A stretch of DNA of 64,000 nt, taken from positions 168,650,664-168,714,663 of the forward strand of contig CP136066.1 in the NCBI GenBank assembly GCA_032622095.1, written 5' to 3'. The position numbers and the translations under genes were made by a program. The stretch comes from Siphonodentalium dalli. Its lineage: Eukaryota; Mollusca; Scaphopoda; Gadilida; Siphonodentaliidae. Positions within the stretch are counted from its first letter, which is position 1. The number at the start of each line of letters is the position of its first letter. Positions 1 through 8,690 of the stretch are shown here, piece after piece. Under the pieces are notes generated by a model. That model saw only the letters and a list, made by a program, of their open reading frames with translations, was not told the origin of the DNA and did not search any database.

Positions 1-72
1 TGGGCGCACTTGAATCGGGATTATTTATCAGCGCGCGTCAATAAACATGTTGTCTCTAAATTTAAAGTATTC

Positions 73-78
73 TTTATT
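73..78 (-). promoter_or_regulatory. Polyadenylation signal AATAAA, left-flank gene
   Basis: Reads AATAAA on the minus strand, about 50 bases past the stop codon of the exon at 128-241. This is the usual place for a eukaryotic poly(A) signal and supports calling that exon terminal. Confidence 0.5.
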
Positions 79-127
79 CCAATTCCTCCTTGCGACAATA
101 AAATGTTATTTTCATAATGTATATTAA

Positions 128-241
128 TCAGGCAGAACCCAGGCGGCAATGCCCCGACTGTTCGACATTCCGACTCTGAGAAACTGTTCCACGTTGGAGG
201 AAGTCTGTGTTTTTGATATCACCAACATTCATGTAAACAGA
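128..241 (-). CDS. Terminal exon H of left-flank minus-strand gene
   Basis: Not recognised. On the minus strand a clear acceptor (ATATTTGTTTTAG, then the exon from 241) opens 37 codons that start SVYMNVGDIKN and end GHCRLGSA, followed by TGA at 130-128. The exon starts at a codon boundary, which matches the phase-0 donor of exon B at 1160. AATAAA follows about 50 bases later. Reading frame, splice phase and poly(A) signal agree, so I call it the 3' end of a gene transcribed right to left. No domain is visible and the composition is polar, like a disordered tail. Confidence 0.45.
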   Translation of the reverse strand, partial: SVYMNVGDIKNTDFLQRGTVSQSRNVEQSGHCRLGSA

Positions 242-1159
242 CTAAAACAAATATGTGGCTTGTAGAATATTCTCAATGTTATTGTTAAACAGTGATTATT
301 GCAGATTATGCATTCCAAACAAATGTGGATTGCGCTCAGTTCTTCCATGCACCCATCGCTACGAATCTCGACGGTCCACAATTTCATTCGACGGTCACGC
401 AAATCAAGTAATAATACGGCCAACTTTCATACTTGTTGATATATAACATGTTTTTTGTTGAAATTTTATAGCATAGTTGACAGCGGTTAGCATCATTTTG
501 CTGTAAGTAATCGATTCTGGTAACAACAGCGTATTGTGAATATATGTTATTGTTGTAATTTGATGATATGGGGACTGTCTGATCGGATTGAGTACCTTTA
601 ATACCCTTACTAAGAATTGGGGATGGCTATAATTGATGGTGTCTACAACCAAGCTCAACTTTCTTTGAAAATACATCGATATAGTTGTTAAGAGAATTTA
701 GAGCGTTTTTAAAGTCATCTATATTATATATTCAACTCACTGATGGTAGATTGGAATATTTGTTAATACTGTTATTCACCAGATCATGTCTATGGTTGTT
801 TCTTCGTGTTTTATGTCGGTCACTTTTATAATGTGAAACTGTGATTTACGGTGCACATGATTGGCCTATTTGTTTCAAGCTAGCCTTGCTTTTAGGGTAT
901 GTGTGTGCGTTCGTATTACATCATGGACCAGTATGACACCCAATTAGTATATAAAGGCATTTGACGTTCACACCACACGTGCTGTGCTTCTAGATGGGAA
1001 ATACTGGGTCAGAGACTGATTTAACTGATGGTAGTCATTTTGAGGGCTTTTTTTTGTTAATAATATCATTTTTTTTGTAGGACCATTATGAACATAACAC
1101 TCATTATTACCATCATGATTTTGAAAATATGATTCCTTCCGATTAAAATAATTACTCAC
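242..1159. other. Left-flank intron H-B
   Basis: AT-rich sequence between exon B and exon H. I see no convincing exon, RNA gene or mobile element. The open frames here are short and lack splice or composition support. Confidence 0.4.
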
Positions 1160-1386
1160 GTGACCACCAGCAGATTTGAAGCATTGAATACTGTTTCCGT
1201 TCTCCTTCCGTTTTATGCCTCTAAACAACCCAACCTGGCCGGTTTGTATGCCAGCAGGTGGCGAGTCGAATGTTAATCTGTATACTTTCCCCTCTAGTGT
1301 CAGCACGTAAGCACATGCGAATTGTCTTCCATTTTTCGTGGTAAGAATTGCACTATTCGTAATGAATTTGGCCCTTAAATTCATGT
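1160..1386 (-). CDS. Exon B, internal exon of left-flank gene
   Basis: Internal exon candidate of 227 bases on the minus strand. The acceptor is TTTCTGTTGCAG before 1386 and the donor is GGTCAC/GTGAGT after 1160. It starts with the last two bases of a split codon and ends on a whole codon. It gives about 75 residues, including NGRQFACAYVLTLEGKVY. That stretch weakly resembles the second half of an SRF-type MADS box (T-G-x-Q-V, then G-x-V-Y), with one extra residue. The next exon to the right is exon A of copy 1. The strong donor of A ends in phase 0 and does not fit, but an alternative GTAG/GTATTG donor four bases further on (exon end 1735) restores phase. Function is unknown; the MADS link is tentative. 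Confidence 0.5.
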
Positions 1387-1738
1387 CTGCAACAGAAAAT
1401 TGTATTATGTAATCGCGATTAAATAATAATAGATACAGGTAAATCATACATAAACCTCATCATGGTGAGCCGACTAAGATCATTGGATATGGATACTTTG
1501 CATGATAGCTTAAGTTTTATTGGGTTATACGTATTCAGTGGTTGTGACAAGTGAGGTTCAGAGACACGTGGTCGTGTATTGTTTGAAGTGAAATTGTTCT
1601 GTTTACATTTCGTCAACGGGAGGGAATTGGGTGAAATTAATCGGTGATTATCTGCCGTTATGGGTAGAACAGTGTGATTATATGGACTAACAACTGTAAC
1701 ACAATAACAGGTGAAAAACGCAACATTTCAATACCTAC

Positions 1739-1899
1739 CTTCACGAATAACGTGTCCTTGTGCCCGCTGAGCTGATTGTTCCGCCTTTCATTTTTGCCGA
1801 GTATGTAATCGGTATTTTTCCATGATGGTGCTGCCCACGGATAGGTTGGCCAGGCTAATTTTTCCCAGGGTTGAAAGTTTTGGCTTCGATTAGTCGACT
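1739..1899 (-). CDS. Exon A (copy 1), first half of MADS-like domain
   Basis: Minus-strand exon of 161 bases. Acceptor TTTTTTACCATACAG before 1899; donor GTGAAG/GTAGGT after 1739. It starts with two bases of a split codon and then has 53 codons ending on a codon boundary. The first 30 residues are Trp/Pro-rich (PWEKLAWPTYPW). From about residue 31, YILGKNERR then LSGHKDTLFVK resembles the N-terminal part of an SRF-type MADS box (basic residues, Ser, Lys, hydrophobics, final Lys). All five copies encode the same residues. In copy 1 the next exon downstream is exon B of the flank, not exon D, so this copy probably belongs to a different transcript. No upstream exon or start codon was found. Confidence 0.55.
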
Positions 1900-2090
1900 C
1901 TGTATGGTAAAAAACTTTCAATCAAAATAACCAATTATGGATGTTAGGAATACGGTACATTCTTTTATATAATACTAGCAGGTTAGCCCGCCACTGGCGT
2001 GGTTGGCCAGAAACATGACAATTTTAATTTTTGAATTTAAATTTTTTTTTTTTTTAATTCATTTTTGGTTTTTCAATATTTTACACGATT

Positions 2091-2119
2091 TGACCTTGAA
2101 TTGATCATTGTCAAGGTCA
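2091..2119. promoter_or_regulatory. Palindrome of extended nuclear-receptor half-sites
   Basis: TGACCTTGA at 2091-2099 and TCAAGGTCA at 2111-2119 are exact reverse complements, 11 bases apart, with TGATCA in between. TCAAGGTCA is the extended half-site bound by orphan receptors of the ERR/FTZ-F1 type. It lies about 190 bases upstream of exon A on the minus strand and recurs in every copy (15863, for example). It could equally be a transposon end. Confidence 0.25.
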
Positions 2120-2175
2120 GGTCGGAGTCACAATTTAACCCGTTCATGACACTTCCCGTAGGTAGCAAGTGTGAG

Positions 2176-2347
2176 TGTGTAGTAGTTATCCAAGGTATCT
2201 CCTCAATACAAATAGGAGTAGTATGCAGCCGGTGTAGTTTTTATCCGAGGTATCGCCTCAATACAAATAAGAGTGTAGTATGCAGCCGGTGTAGTTATCC
2301 GAGGTATCTCCTCAATACAAATAAGAGTGTAGTATGCAGCCGGTGTA
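2176..2347. repeat. 54-bp tandem repeat, three units (copy 1)
   Basis: Units contain ATCCGAGGTATCTCCTCAA and GTATGCAGCCGGTGTAG. There are three here and four in copies 2-5 (15948-16175, 29781-30008, 43612-43839, 57442-57669). The first unit in this copy also lacks two bases of AGTGTAGT. The last unit runs directly into the 37-bp minisatellite. Confidence 0.9.
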
Positions 2348-3708
2348 TGACGGGAGCTGCGTTGGTGCAGCATTAACCATTTCATGGCGGGAGTTGCGTT
2401 TGTGCAGCATTAACCCTTTCATGACGGGAGCTGTGTTGGTGCAGCATTAACACTTTCATGACGGGAGCTGTGCTGGTGCAGCATTAACCCCTTCATGACG
2501 GGAGCTGGGCTGGTGCAGCATTAACTCTTCCATGACGGGAGCTGCGTTGGTGCAGCATTAACTCTTCCATGACGGGAGCTGCGTTGGTGCAGCATTGACA
2601 CTTTCATGACATGAGCTGTGCTAGTGCAGCATTAACCCTTTCATGATGGGAGCTGTGCCGTTGCAGCATTAACTCTTTCATGACGGGAGCTGTGCTGGTG
2701 CAGCATTAATTTTTTCATGACGGGAGCTGTGCTGGTGCAGCACCAATTCTTTCATGACGGGAGCTGTGCTGGTGCGGCATTAATTCTTTCATATCGGGAG
2801 CTGCGTTGGGGCAGCATTAATTCTTTCATGACGGGAGCTGTGCTGGTACAGCATTATTTATTTATGATGGGGGCTGCGTTGGGGCAGTATTAACCCTTTC
2901 ATGGTGGGAGCTACGTTGGTGCAACATTAACCCTATCATGTCGGGAGCTGTGCTGCTGCAGCATTAACCGTTTTATGACGGGAGCTGCGTTGGTGCAGCA
3001 TTAACACATTCAAGACGGGGGCTGCGTTGGTGCAGCATTAACACTTTCATGACGGGAGCTGTGCTGGTGCATCATTAACCCTTTCATGACGGGAACTGTG
3101 CTGGTGCAGCATTAACTCTTTCATGACGGGAGCTGCGTTGGTGCAGCATTAACAATTTCATGATGGGAGCTGTGCTGGTGTAGCATTAACCCTTTCTTGG
3201 CGGGAGCTGTGCTGGTTCAGCATTAACTCTTTCATGACGGGAGCTGTGCTGGTGCAGCATTAACCCTTTCATGACGGGAGCTGCGCTGTTGCAGCATTAA
3301 CCATTTCATGACGGGAGTTGCGTTGGTGCAGCATTAACCCTTTCACGACGGGAGCTGCGTTGGTGCAGCATTAACACTTTCACGACGGGAGCTGTGCTGG
3401 TGCAGCATTAACCCTTTCATGATGGGAGCTGGGCTGGTGCAGCATGAACTCTTCCATGACGGGAGCTGCGTTGGTGCAGCATTAACCCTTTCAAGATGGG
3501 AGCTGTGCTGGTGCAGCATTAACTCTTTCATGACGGGAGCTGTGCTGGTGCAGCATTAATTATTTCATGACGGGAGCTGCGTTGGTGCAGCATTAATTAT
3601 TTCATAGCGGGAGCTGTGCTGGTGCAGCATTAATTATCTCATGACGGGACCCGCGTTGGTGCAGCATTAATTATTTCATAGCGGGAGCTGTGCTGGTGCA
3701 GCATTAAC
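2348..3708. repeat. 37-bp minisatellite, ~37 units (copy 1)
   Basis: About 1,361 bp of a ~37-bp unit built around GACGGGAGCTG, GGTGCAGCATTAA and a variable CCCTTTCAT end. Many units carry TGCTG-GTG-CAGCA or GCTGC...GCAGC inverted repeats that could form small hairpins. Unit variants are in the same order in every macro-copy, so the minisatellite formed before the 13.8-kb amplification. The unit length is not a multiple of three, so open frames across it are incidental. Confidence 0.95.
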
Positions 3709-3710
3709 AC

Positions 3711-4712
3711 CTGCCTGGAGGCAGGTTTCGCCATTCGACAACAAGAGTTGGCCAAGCTCTGGCAAGGTTGTCGGTTGAACTGGTCGAGCCGTAATGACAG
3801 CCTGCAACCTGTCCCAAGCATGTTCTATGGGATTGAGTTCGGTTGGACTCGCTGGCAAGTCCAGGCGATCTATTCCTTCTTCCTAAAGGATAACAGTTCA
3901 GCAGCTCGGGTTGGTTTGATCCTGCATTATTGCCCATCATAACCAAATCCTCGCGTACCGCTCCCGCATACGCCCCCACGATTGAACCCAGAATGCATGC
4001 CAATAATGCAGTCCATTACGATTTGTGTTCTGGAGGACATACAGGTCCTTGTCGTCGCCCAAAGTCATCCCTCCCCACAGCATATCCGACCCACCACCAT
4101 AATGGTCATGCTTCCTCTCAGTGCATCGGTGAACCTCCCATTCTACCTTTTCCAGACCAAAACACGTCTGTCATGGAAGTATGGGCCCATTAGTAAACAG
4201 CACGGGTTACCATTGCTGCATTGTGTATTTGACACATACCGTGTATCGGGAGGGATGACTTTTGGGCGGCGACAAGGACCTGTACGTCACCCAGAACAGA
4301 AACCTTAATGGACTACATTGTAGACATGCATTCTGGATCCAATCTTGGGGCCGTATGCGGGAGCTGTAAGCGAGGATTTGTTTCTCATGGACAATAATAC
4401 AGGAGCAAACTGATCCAAGCTGATAAACTGTTATCCTTTAGGAAGGAGGAATAGATCGCATGGACTTACCAGCGAGTCCACTCGAACTCAATTCCATAGA
4501 ACATGCTCGGGACAGGTTGCAGGCTGTCATTACGGCTCGACCAGTTCAACCGACAACCTTGCCAGAGCTTGGCCAACTCTTGTTGTCGAATGGCGAAACC
4601 TGCCTCCAGACAACGTCCGTACCATGGTGGATGGGGCTTAGAGATGTTGCAAAGTTGTGGTGAGCGTTCGCAGAGGTCACACCAAGTACTGAGAGTGTTG
4701 TTCGAATGAATA
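3711..4712. pseudogene. Inverted pair of Tc1-type transposase fossils (copy 1)
   Basis: Two diverged copies of the C-terminal half of a Tc1/mariner-type transposase lie in inverted orientation. The minus-strand arm covers about 3711-4095 and the plus-strand arm about 4235-4710, with a ~140-base spacer. Both show the family's catalytic-Glu block (ELNPIEHAWD on minus, ELNSIEHARD on plus), then TTLPEL, and upstream WGGMT. The plus arm shifts frame after LPELGQLL, and another frame carries the usual ending with a GGHT-like RRGHTKY. The second catalytic Asp block reads MMGNNAG on minus and FLMDNNTG on plus. Stops, frameshifts and the missing N-terminal half make both inactive. The minus arm stops exactly where the minisatellite begins. 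Confidence 0.85.
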
Positions 4713-5145
4713 CAATTCGTTTCAATACATTTGACTTGTGTGTTTGTACTTATTGAAATTCGTCAAATTGGGGGTAATATTGTTCCATCTTCCCACTTAG
4801 GAAATCTAAGCCACTGGACAGTTGCAGCCCCCATTAAATAACAAGAGGATATAACAATCTACAATTTAACGGACCATTCCTATCCAAAAAGTGGATATTT
4901 TACAAAATATTACAATATATATGGGTGATCCTTAGCAAAATGTGAGTAGTATATATGAAAGCATTGCCAAATAGCCGGACAAACACCTCAAATAAACGCA
5001 CAAAACACGAGGCATATAATCGCCTGTTTCTATAAATAACATACTCTACTATAACTATGCAGCGATACAATCATTCCGGACGCAAAAATTCACGGAATTT
5101 GAAACATTGTTCTCAGTTAACGCGATGGGTGAATACAAAACGCTC
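4713..5145. other. AT-rich spacer between Tc1 fossil and exon T 3' end
   Basis: I see no gene or clear element. It would be the region between the 3' end of one minus-strand transcript (poly(A) signal at 5151-5146) and the next one upstream of exon A. The same holds at 18541-18973, 32374-32806, 46205-46637 and 60031-60463. Confidence 0.4.
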
Positions 5146-5151
5146 TTTATT
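5146..5151 (-). promoter_or_regulatory. Polyadenylation signal AATAAA after exon T
   Basis: AATAAA on the minus strand, about 65 bases past the exon T stop. It is repeated in copies 2-5 (18974, 32807, 46638 and 60464). Confidence 0.45.
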
Positions 5152-5214
5152 CATACCATAAACGGAAAGAACTGACAAAAACGCTCTTTAACGTTTCATG
5201 ATGGGCTCGCGTGT

Positions 5215-5455
5215 TTAGTTTAATTGATTTGGATTAGTCTTTCCATTATCATCACGAAGAGTGGTCGACGTATTTGTAGACCTGATATGACCAGCGGAAC
5301 CGGGTCGGGATCTGTTCGACCTATTCAAAATGACATTAACTCCAGATTGATTAAACCGCCCACTATTTTTGGGCAGCCTGTGAATATTGGTATTCGAGAA
5401 TGTGACCTCAGCCAGTGTGTTGTCATGTAAAAGTGCGTTTGTGGGTTCTACGAAC
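5215..5455 (-). CDS. Terminal exon T (copy 1), polar C-terminal tail
   Basis: Not recognised. A minus-strand frame opens after an acceptor ending GATTCTAG before 5455 and runs 79 full codons to TAA at 5217-5215, with AATAAA about 65 bases on. It starts FVEPTNALLHDN and continues rich in Ser, Asn, Arg and Thr (NRSNRSRPGSAGHIRSTN), like a disordered tail. The leading single base G completes the codon left by the phase-2 donor of exon E at 7417. The plus-strand frame over the same bases lacks splice support. The acceptor has a poor pyrimidine tract because a hairpin occupies it, so this remains a model. Confidence 0.42.
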
Positions 5456-5460
5456 CTAGA

Positions 5461-5510
5461 ATCATGCGATGAATCTCAACTTCTATTCATAGTAGAGTTC
5501 ATCGCATGAT
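5461..5510. repeat. 13-bp stem-loop next to exon T acceptor
   Basis: ATCATGCGATGAA (5461-5473) and TTCATCGCATGAT (5498-5510) are exact reverse complements around a 24-base loop. The stem ends four bases before the exon T acceptor AG (5457-5456, minus strand), where the pyrimidine tract should be. It is present in all copies. Confidence 0.7.
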
Positions 5511-6058
5511 CTACTACGAACAGTGTGGTGACGCTTGTTTTCTAAATCGAGAATGGTATTATATTTCAATTTTCGAAGCGGCATCACATGTGACATGTAT
5601 GTAACTCATGCCAGAACGCTGTGCTAGGGGAACTTTTTCATGCCATCGATGCGTACTTGCGTAGTCATATTCATTGATCTATATATAGTCGCGGCGGTTA
5701 CAGGTCAGTGATATATCCGTCATAGCGGCAACTAGACGAAGCGGGTGCGGGTTCAAATTAGAACAGAACTAACATTTGAAATTATTTCGAAACTCGACTC
5801 GAGCTGAGGGTCATCTCTATGCGCCGCTCTCTGGTCTGTTCCAGTATTACACGGATATACATAAAGAGTTGTGATCATGGGCGTAAAATAGCGGATGTTT
5901 CAAAATTTGAAATATTACATCAGGACCAAAAAGACACTGAACGCTCAAGAGAACAATGAAGGCGAAACCTACTCGTGTTGAGAAAAGACAAATGCTCTAT
6001 GACCCAAATGAGCATCACTTGGGTGATTAGGTACCAAAACAAATCTTAACATGCCATC
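5511..6058. other. Region with short coding-like islands, no assigned gene
   Basis: Two minus-strand stretches read like protein but lack good splice sites: ~5570-5690 (EYDYASTHRWHEKVPLAQR...) and ~5780-5885 (YPCNTGTDQRAAHRDD...). A plus-strand stretch from ATG 5956 reads KPTRVEKRQMLYDPNEHHLG before a stop. I cannot tell decayed coding DNA from chance here. Confidence 0.2.
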
Positions 6059-6142
6059 CCCCAGTACCGCCAACATTGACGACAGAGTGAGTGGCTGTAT
6101 CCCCAGTACCGCCAACATTGACGACAGAGTGAGTGGCTGTAG
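6059..6142. repeat. 42-bp tandem duplication (copy 1)
   Basis: Two exact 42-base units containing AGTACCGCCAACATTGACG. Being 14 codons long, it keeps frames open on both strands (plus: STANIDDRVSGC twice). Copies 2-4 also have two (19887-19970, 33720-33803, 47551-47634). Copy 5 has a single unit near 61377-61418. Confidence 0.9.
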
Positions 6143-6328
6143 AACATCCCTATGGAACATACTGCAATGGGAAGAGAGTTAATATGAGAAAATAACCCTT
6201 CAAATAAAACCTGATGTCATTATATGCTGTTGTTATATGATGCACGGGGGGATTACATCACAAGCAGGCTTAATTCAGTGTGCAGGCCATCATCCCCTGA
6301 TTTTCCTGTTGACTTTCGTAACACAGAT

Positions 6329-6343
6329 GGGGGGGGGGGGGGG
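6329..6343. repeat. Poly-G run of variable length
   Basis: 15 G in copy 1, 11 in copy 2 (20157-20167), 10 in copy 3 (33990-33999) and 9 in copy 4 (47821-47829). It is a slippage-prone tract; any frame across it is unreliable. Confidence 0.9.
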
Positions 6344-7416
6344 TAATGCAGGCCCTCAATCTATATAGATGGATCGCTGAATGCTGGCGAGCTATTCGAT
6401 CCCTTATGACTAGTGCTTAGTCTTAGTTTTCATTCGCTTATATGTGCCATGTGGCCATTTCACCCATATCACACCATACCCCTTATATTTTGTACCGTGC
6501 CATACGAAGCAGGTGCCAAGTGCCCCAACCCCGAACCGACTTTATCCGTTTTGAAATATAATTTGTATAACAAGCACTCAGCTTGTTAGTAAAGAACATT
6601 TGAGAGTACGATCGACTAAAATTATATAATAGTGTCTGACCAAGATGAGGTATGTTTTGGTTTGAATGTGCGTTAGGTTAGAAGGAACTTAATATTTACC
6701 ATTGGCGAAGTTACCACATACATTGGTTATTTGTTGAGATATAGTGTCATTGACAGTTTCATTACAACCAAGTCATTTGGGCAAAATATGGCTGTGCTTG
6801 TAAATAACATCAATAACTTACATGTGCTTGTGTCTAAGATCCTCGCTATGAACACAAGTTTCTCTCAACTATTTCCAACTATAGTGACAGTTGATAGAAT
6901 TAATTTAAATGACTTCAAGGGACACTAATAATATAATAAACAATATTCGACGTTTGGTCTAAATTAAGACAATTGATAAGATACTGGCTTTTAAGATACT
7001 GGTTAAAAAAACCATCAGAACAAGTTCATTCTATGTTTGGTGTGACCTTTCTAACTAAAGTTGTCTCAGGCATAAACTTTCCAAATAGCCCAGATTGGAG
7101 GGACGAGCCACGCCAGCCACCCCTGTTGTACGTCCCTGGACATAACATATGCTGATCGATAGCGGGATAAAATGTGTAAGCACATACCGACATAAGCGAC
7201 CATCTGACCAATACATCTAATTTGTTTTGTTGGTTTTTGTTTGTATTGCAGTACATATGCTATATTGTTTATATTATATCCTGCATGTTCTTTAAAAATT
7301 AAGAACTACAATTTGTAAACTAAGAATCAAATAGCAAGATAAAAATTAAACTATTTAATTATATTTATTACACGCTTGCTCCTAGAAGTACATTGTTATT
7401 GCTGTTCCATATTTAC
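6344..7416. other. Region without assigned gene; weak minus-strand island
   Basis: Mostly AT-rich. At 7026-7256 a minus-strand frame reads CPGTYNRGGWRGSSLQSGLF and could follow an acceptor ending CTATCGATCAG, but its donor is poor and a second frame is equally open. A good plus-strand acceptor-like tract (TTGTTTGTATTGCAG at 7236-7250) has no convincing exon after it. Confidence 0.2.
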
Positions 7417-7541
7417 AAATCCGTATGGAACGTAGGTCCCATACGCATCTCGTTGACGTAAAATGACGTAAACGACGTTGGCCTCAACCATGAAACTGGA
7501 ACTATTTCAATAAAAGAATCATCACACATGACGAGCACGCC
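7417..7541 (-). CDS. Exon E (copy 1), VPVSWL-containing
   Basis: Minus-strand exon candidate of 125 bases. Acceptor TTTAGGCTCATGCAG before 7541; donor GATTT/GTAAAT after 7417. It starts on a codon boundary and ends in phase 2, which matches the single leading base of exon T. It encodes 41 residues, including VLVMCDDSFIEIVPVSWL. The pattern of hydrophobic-V-x-D/E-x-S-[IV]-E-[IV]-VP-x-SWL recalls the start of animal proteins with a DUF4806- or BEN-type domain, but the usual CYWP follow-up is missing, so I give no family. Unchanged in copies 2-4. Confidence 0.38.
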
Positions 7542-7619
7542 CTGCATGAGCCTAAATAAACCTAATCCTGCATGTTTAATGCACGGATTATAGGATGTGA
7601 AGCGTGTAATAAACACAGA

Positions 7620-7692
7620 ACGACACGATATGTAAATGGGTTTGCCGATACGGCACTCGTGCTGTCGCGGAAGGATAGAACTCGAGGCGCAA
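7620..7692 (-). CDS. Possible exon G (copy 1), 3' limit uncertain
   Basis: After an acceptor ending GAGCATACAG (before 7692) the minus strand reads two split-codon bases and then APRVLSFRDSTSAVSANPF. The leading TT completes the T left by exon F, giving Phe. No strong donor is visible, so the left edge is arbitrary. In copy 2 one base change makes the Pro a His. Counterparts lie near 21516, 35348 and 49178. Confidence 0.25.
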
Positions 7693-8165
7693 CTGTATGC
7701 TCAATATTGGCTATATTTACAGAGAACATAAAATACTAGTGGGGCATTTCTCTCAGTTTAACCCAGGGCCATAACTCTGGCAAACGGCCATAATGCCATA
7801 TGGCCCATGACCCTGAAAAAAGTTATTTTTTTTAGCCGGTTACTTGGTTTCAAGTGATTTGATGGGAAAGGTTTTGAAAACAAGTACTGCATTATTTACC
7901 TTGGGAATGAAACATTTGTCAATGAAATGTTTTTTTTTGGTAGCCATTTGGGGTAATTTGATTAGAAAATAATAATCAATAATTTTATATTTTCATTAGT
8001 GCATTTCTTTGGTAGTAGTGCTATTTTCAAAGCTATACAGCTGTTGAATAAACATTCAGATAGTGTTATCGATTGTGGTAGAGCTAACATACACTAACGA
8101 CTGTTGGATTTCGATACCATGGATGTGTATCGATTTAATGGAATGATATCTTTGGTAATACTTAC
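7693..8165. other. Intronic AT-rich region with dispersed-repeat fragment
   Basis: Contains GGGCCATAACTCTG at 7766-7779, a motif seen again at 8411 (one mismatch) and 8713, plus T-runs that differ by a base between copies. I see no exon. Confidence 0.35.
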
Positions 8166-8235
8166 AGTTATGACAGATACATTTGTTGACTGCCACCCCG
8201 CAGTGGAACCTCTTTCCACATGTGTTAACGTCACT
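8166..8235 (-). CDS. Exon F (copy 1), Cys-rich, altered acceptor
   Basis: Minus-strand exon candidate of 70 bases with a strong donor (CATAACT/GTAAGT after 8166). In copies 2-4 the acceptor is TTTGTATTACAG; here two bases are missing, leaving TTTGTATTAG, which is still AG but weaker. It starts on a codon boundary (matching exon D's phase-0 donor) and ends with one base of a codon. Its 23 residues contain TCGKRFHCG and NKCICHN: four Cys and two His, as in part of a zinc-binding finger. The fragment is too short to name a family. Confidence 0.42.
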
Positions 8236-8595
8236 CTAATACAAATGAAACAGTTTTAAAGATTGATTATCTCTTTAAATAACAAATTTGAAATAGTTGG
8301 ACCAATGTATGTACCTAATAGGGCATACTGAGTTGTACCTATGGTCCAAATTTCGAGTCGCTGCTCCTCATACTTTTCGAGATACTGCAACCCCCATATT
8401 TACACATAAAGGGCGATAACTCTGCAAAGCATGTTAGGACCAAATCCTATATAGTCCGAGGTCTTACAACTATTATAGGGCTATATACATACTGAATTCC
8501 AGTACTCGATAGCTAATACTTCCTGAGATTTCAGCATTATAAAATTGCTAAGAATAATAATAATAATAAATATTGGGTACAAAATTGAATAACAA
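8236..8595. repeat. Fragments of a dispersed element
   Basis: GGGCGATAACTCTG at 8411 and nearby TTGGACCAA / TTAGGACCAAAT pieces look like decayed copies of one dispersed repeat, also seen at 7766 and 8713 and in part at 11016. Similar GGGCCATAACTCTG motifs are, to my knowledge, common in mollusc genomes; that is recollection, not a search result. Confidence 0.35.
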
Positions 8596-8690
8596 TATAC
8601 TTCCATATTAAAATATGGAAGTATAATAAATATTGGGAAAAAAAACAATTGAATAACAATATACTTTCATGGTAAATCCATGAAAGTATA
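8596..8690. repeat. Twin hairpins with matched arm changes (copy 1)
   Basis: The first hairpin has arms 8596-8609 and 8612-8625 (TATACTTCCATATT). The second has arms 8660-8672 and 8678-8690 (TATACTTTCATGG). Each sits after AATTGAATAACAA, so they are diverged duplicates. Their three arm differences are each matched by the pairing change in the other arm. Counterparts lie near 22422, 36253 and 50083. Confidence 0.7.

Noticed and set aside
2203-3531. Open frames across the 54-bp and 37-bp repeats on both strands
   Set aside because: They arise from repeat composition and shift frame between units.
2348-3708. CRISPR-like array of ~37-bp repeats
   Set aside because: There are no unique spacers; units are contiguous and diverged, as in a eukaryotic minisatellite.
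3711-4712. Active Tc1 transposon
   Set aside because: Only the C-terminal half is present, inverted on itself, with stops, frameshifts and altered catalytic blocks.
5224-5430. Plus-strand 68-codon ORF over exon T
   Set aside because: The minus strand has an acceptor, a stop, AATAAA and a phase match to exon E; the plus strand has none of these.
5740-5775. tRNA or SINE B-box-like GGGTTCAAATTAGA
   Set aside because: No cloverleaf, no matching A box at the right distance and no poly-A tail.
5969-6160. Minus-strand ORF with a repeated PLTLSSMLAVLG
   Set aside because: It is a by-product of the 42-bp duplication; the plus strand looks more coding-like, and copy 5 has one unit.
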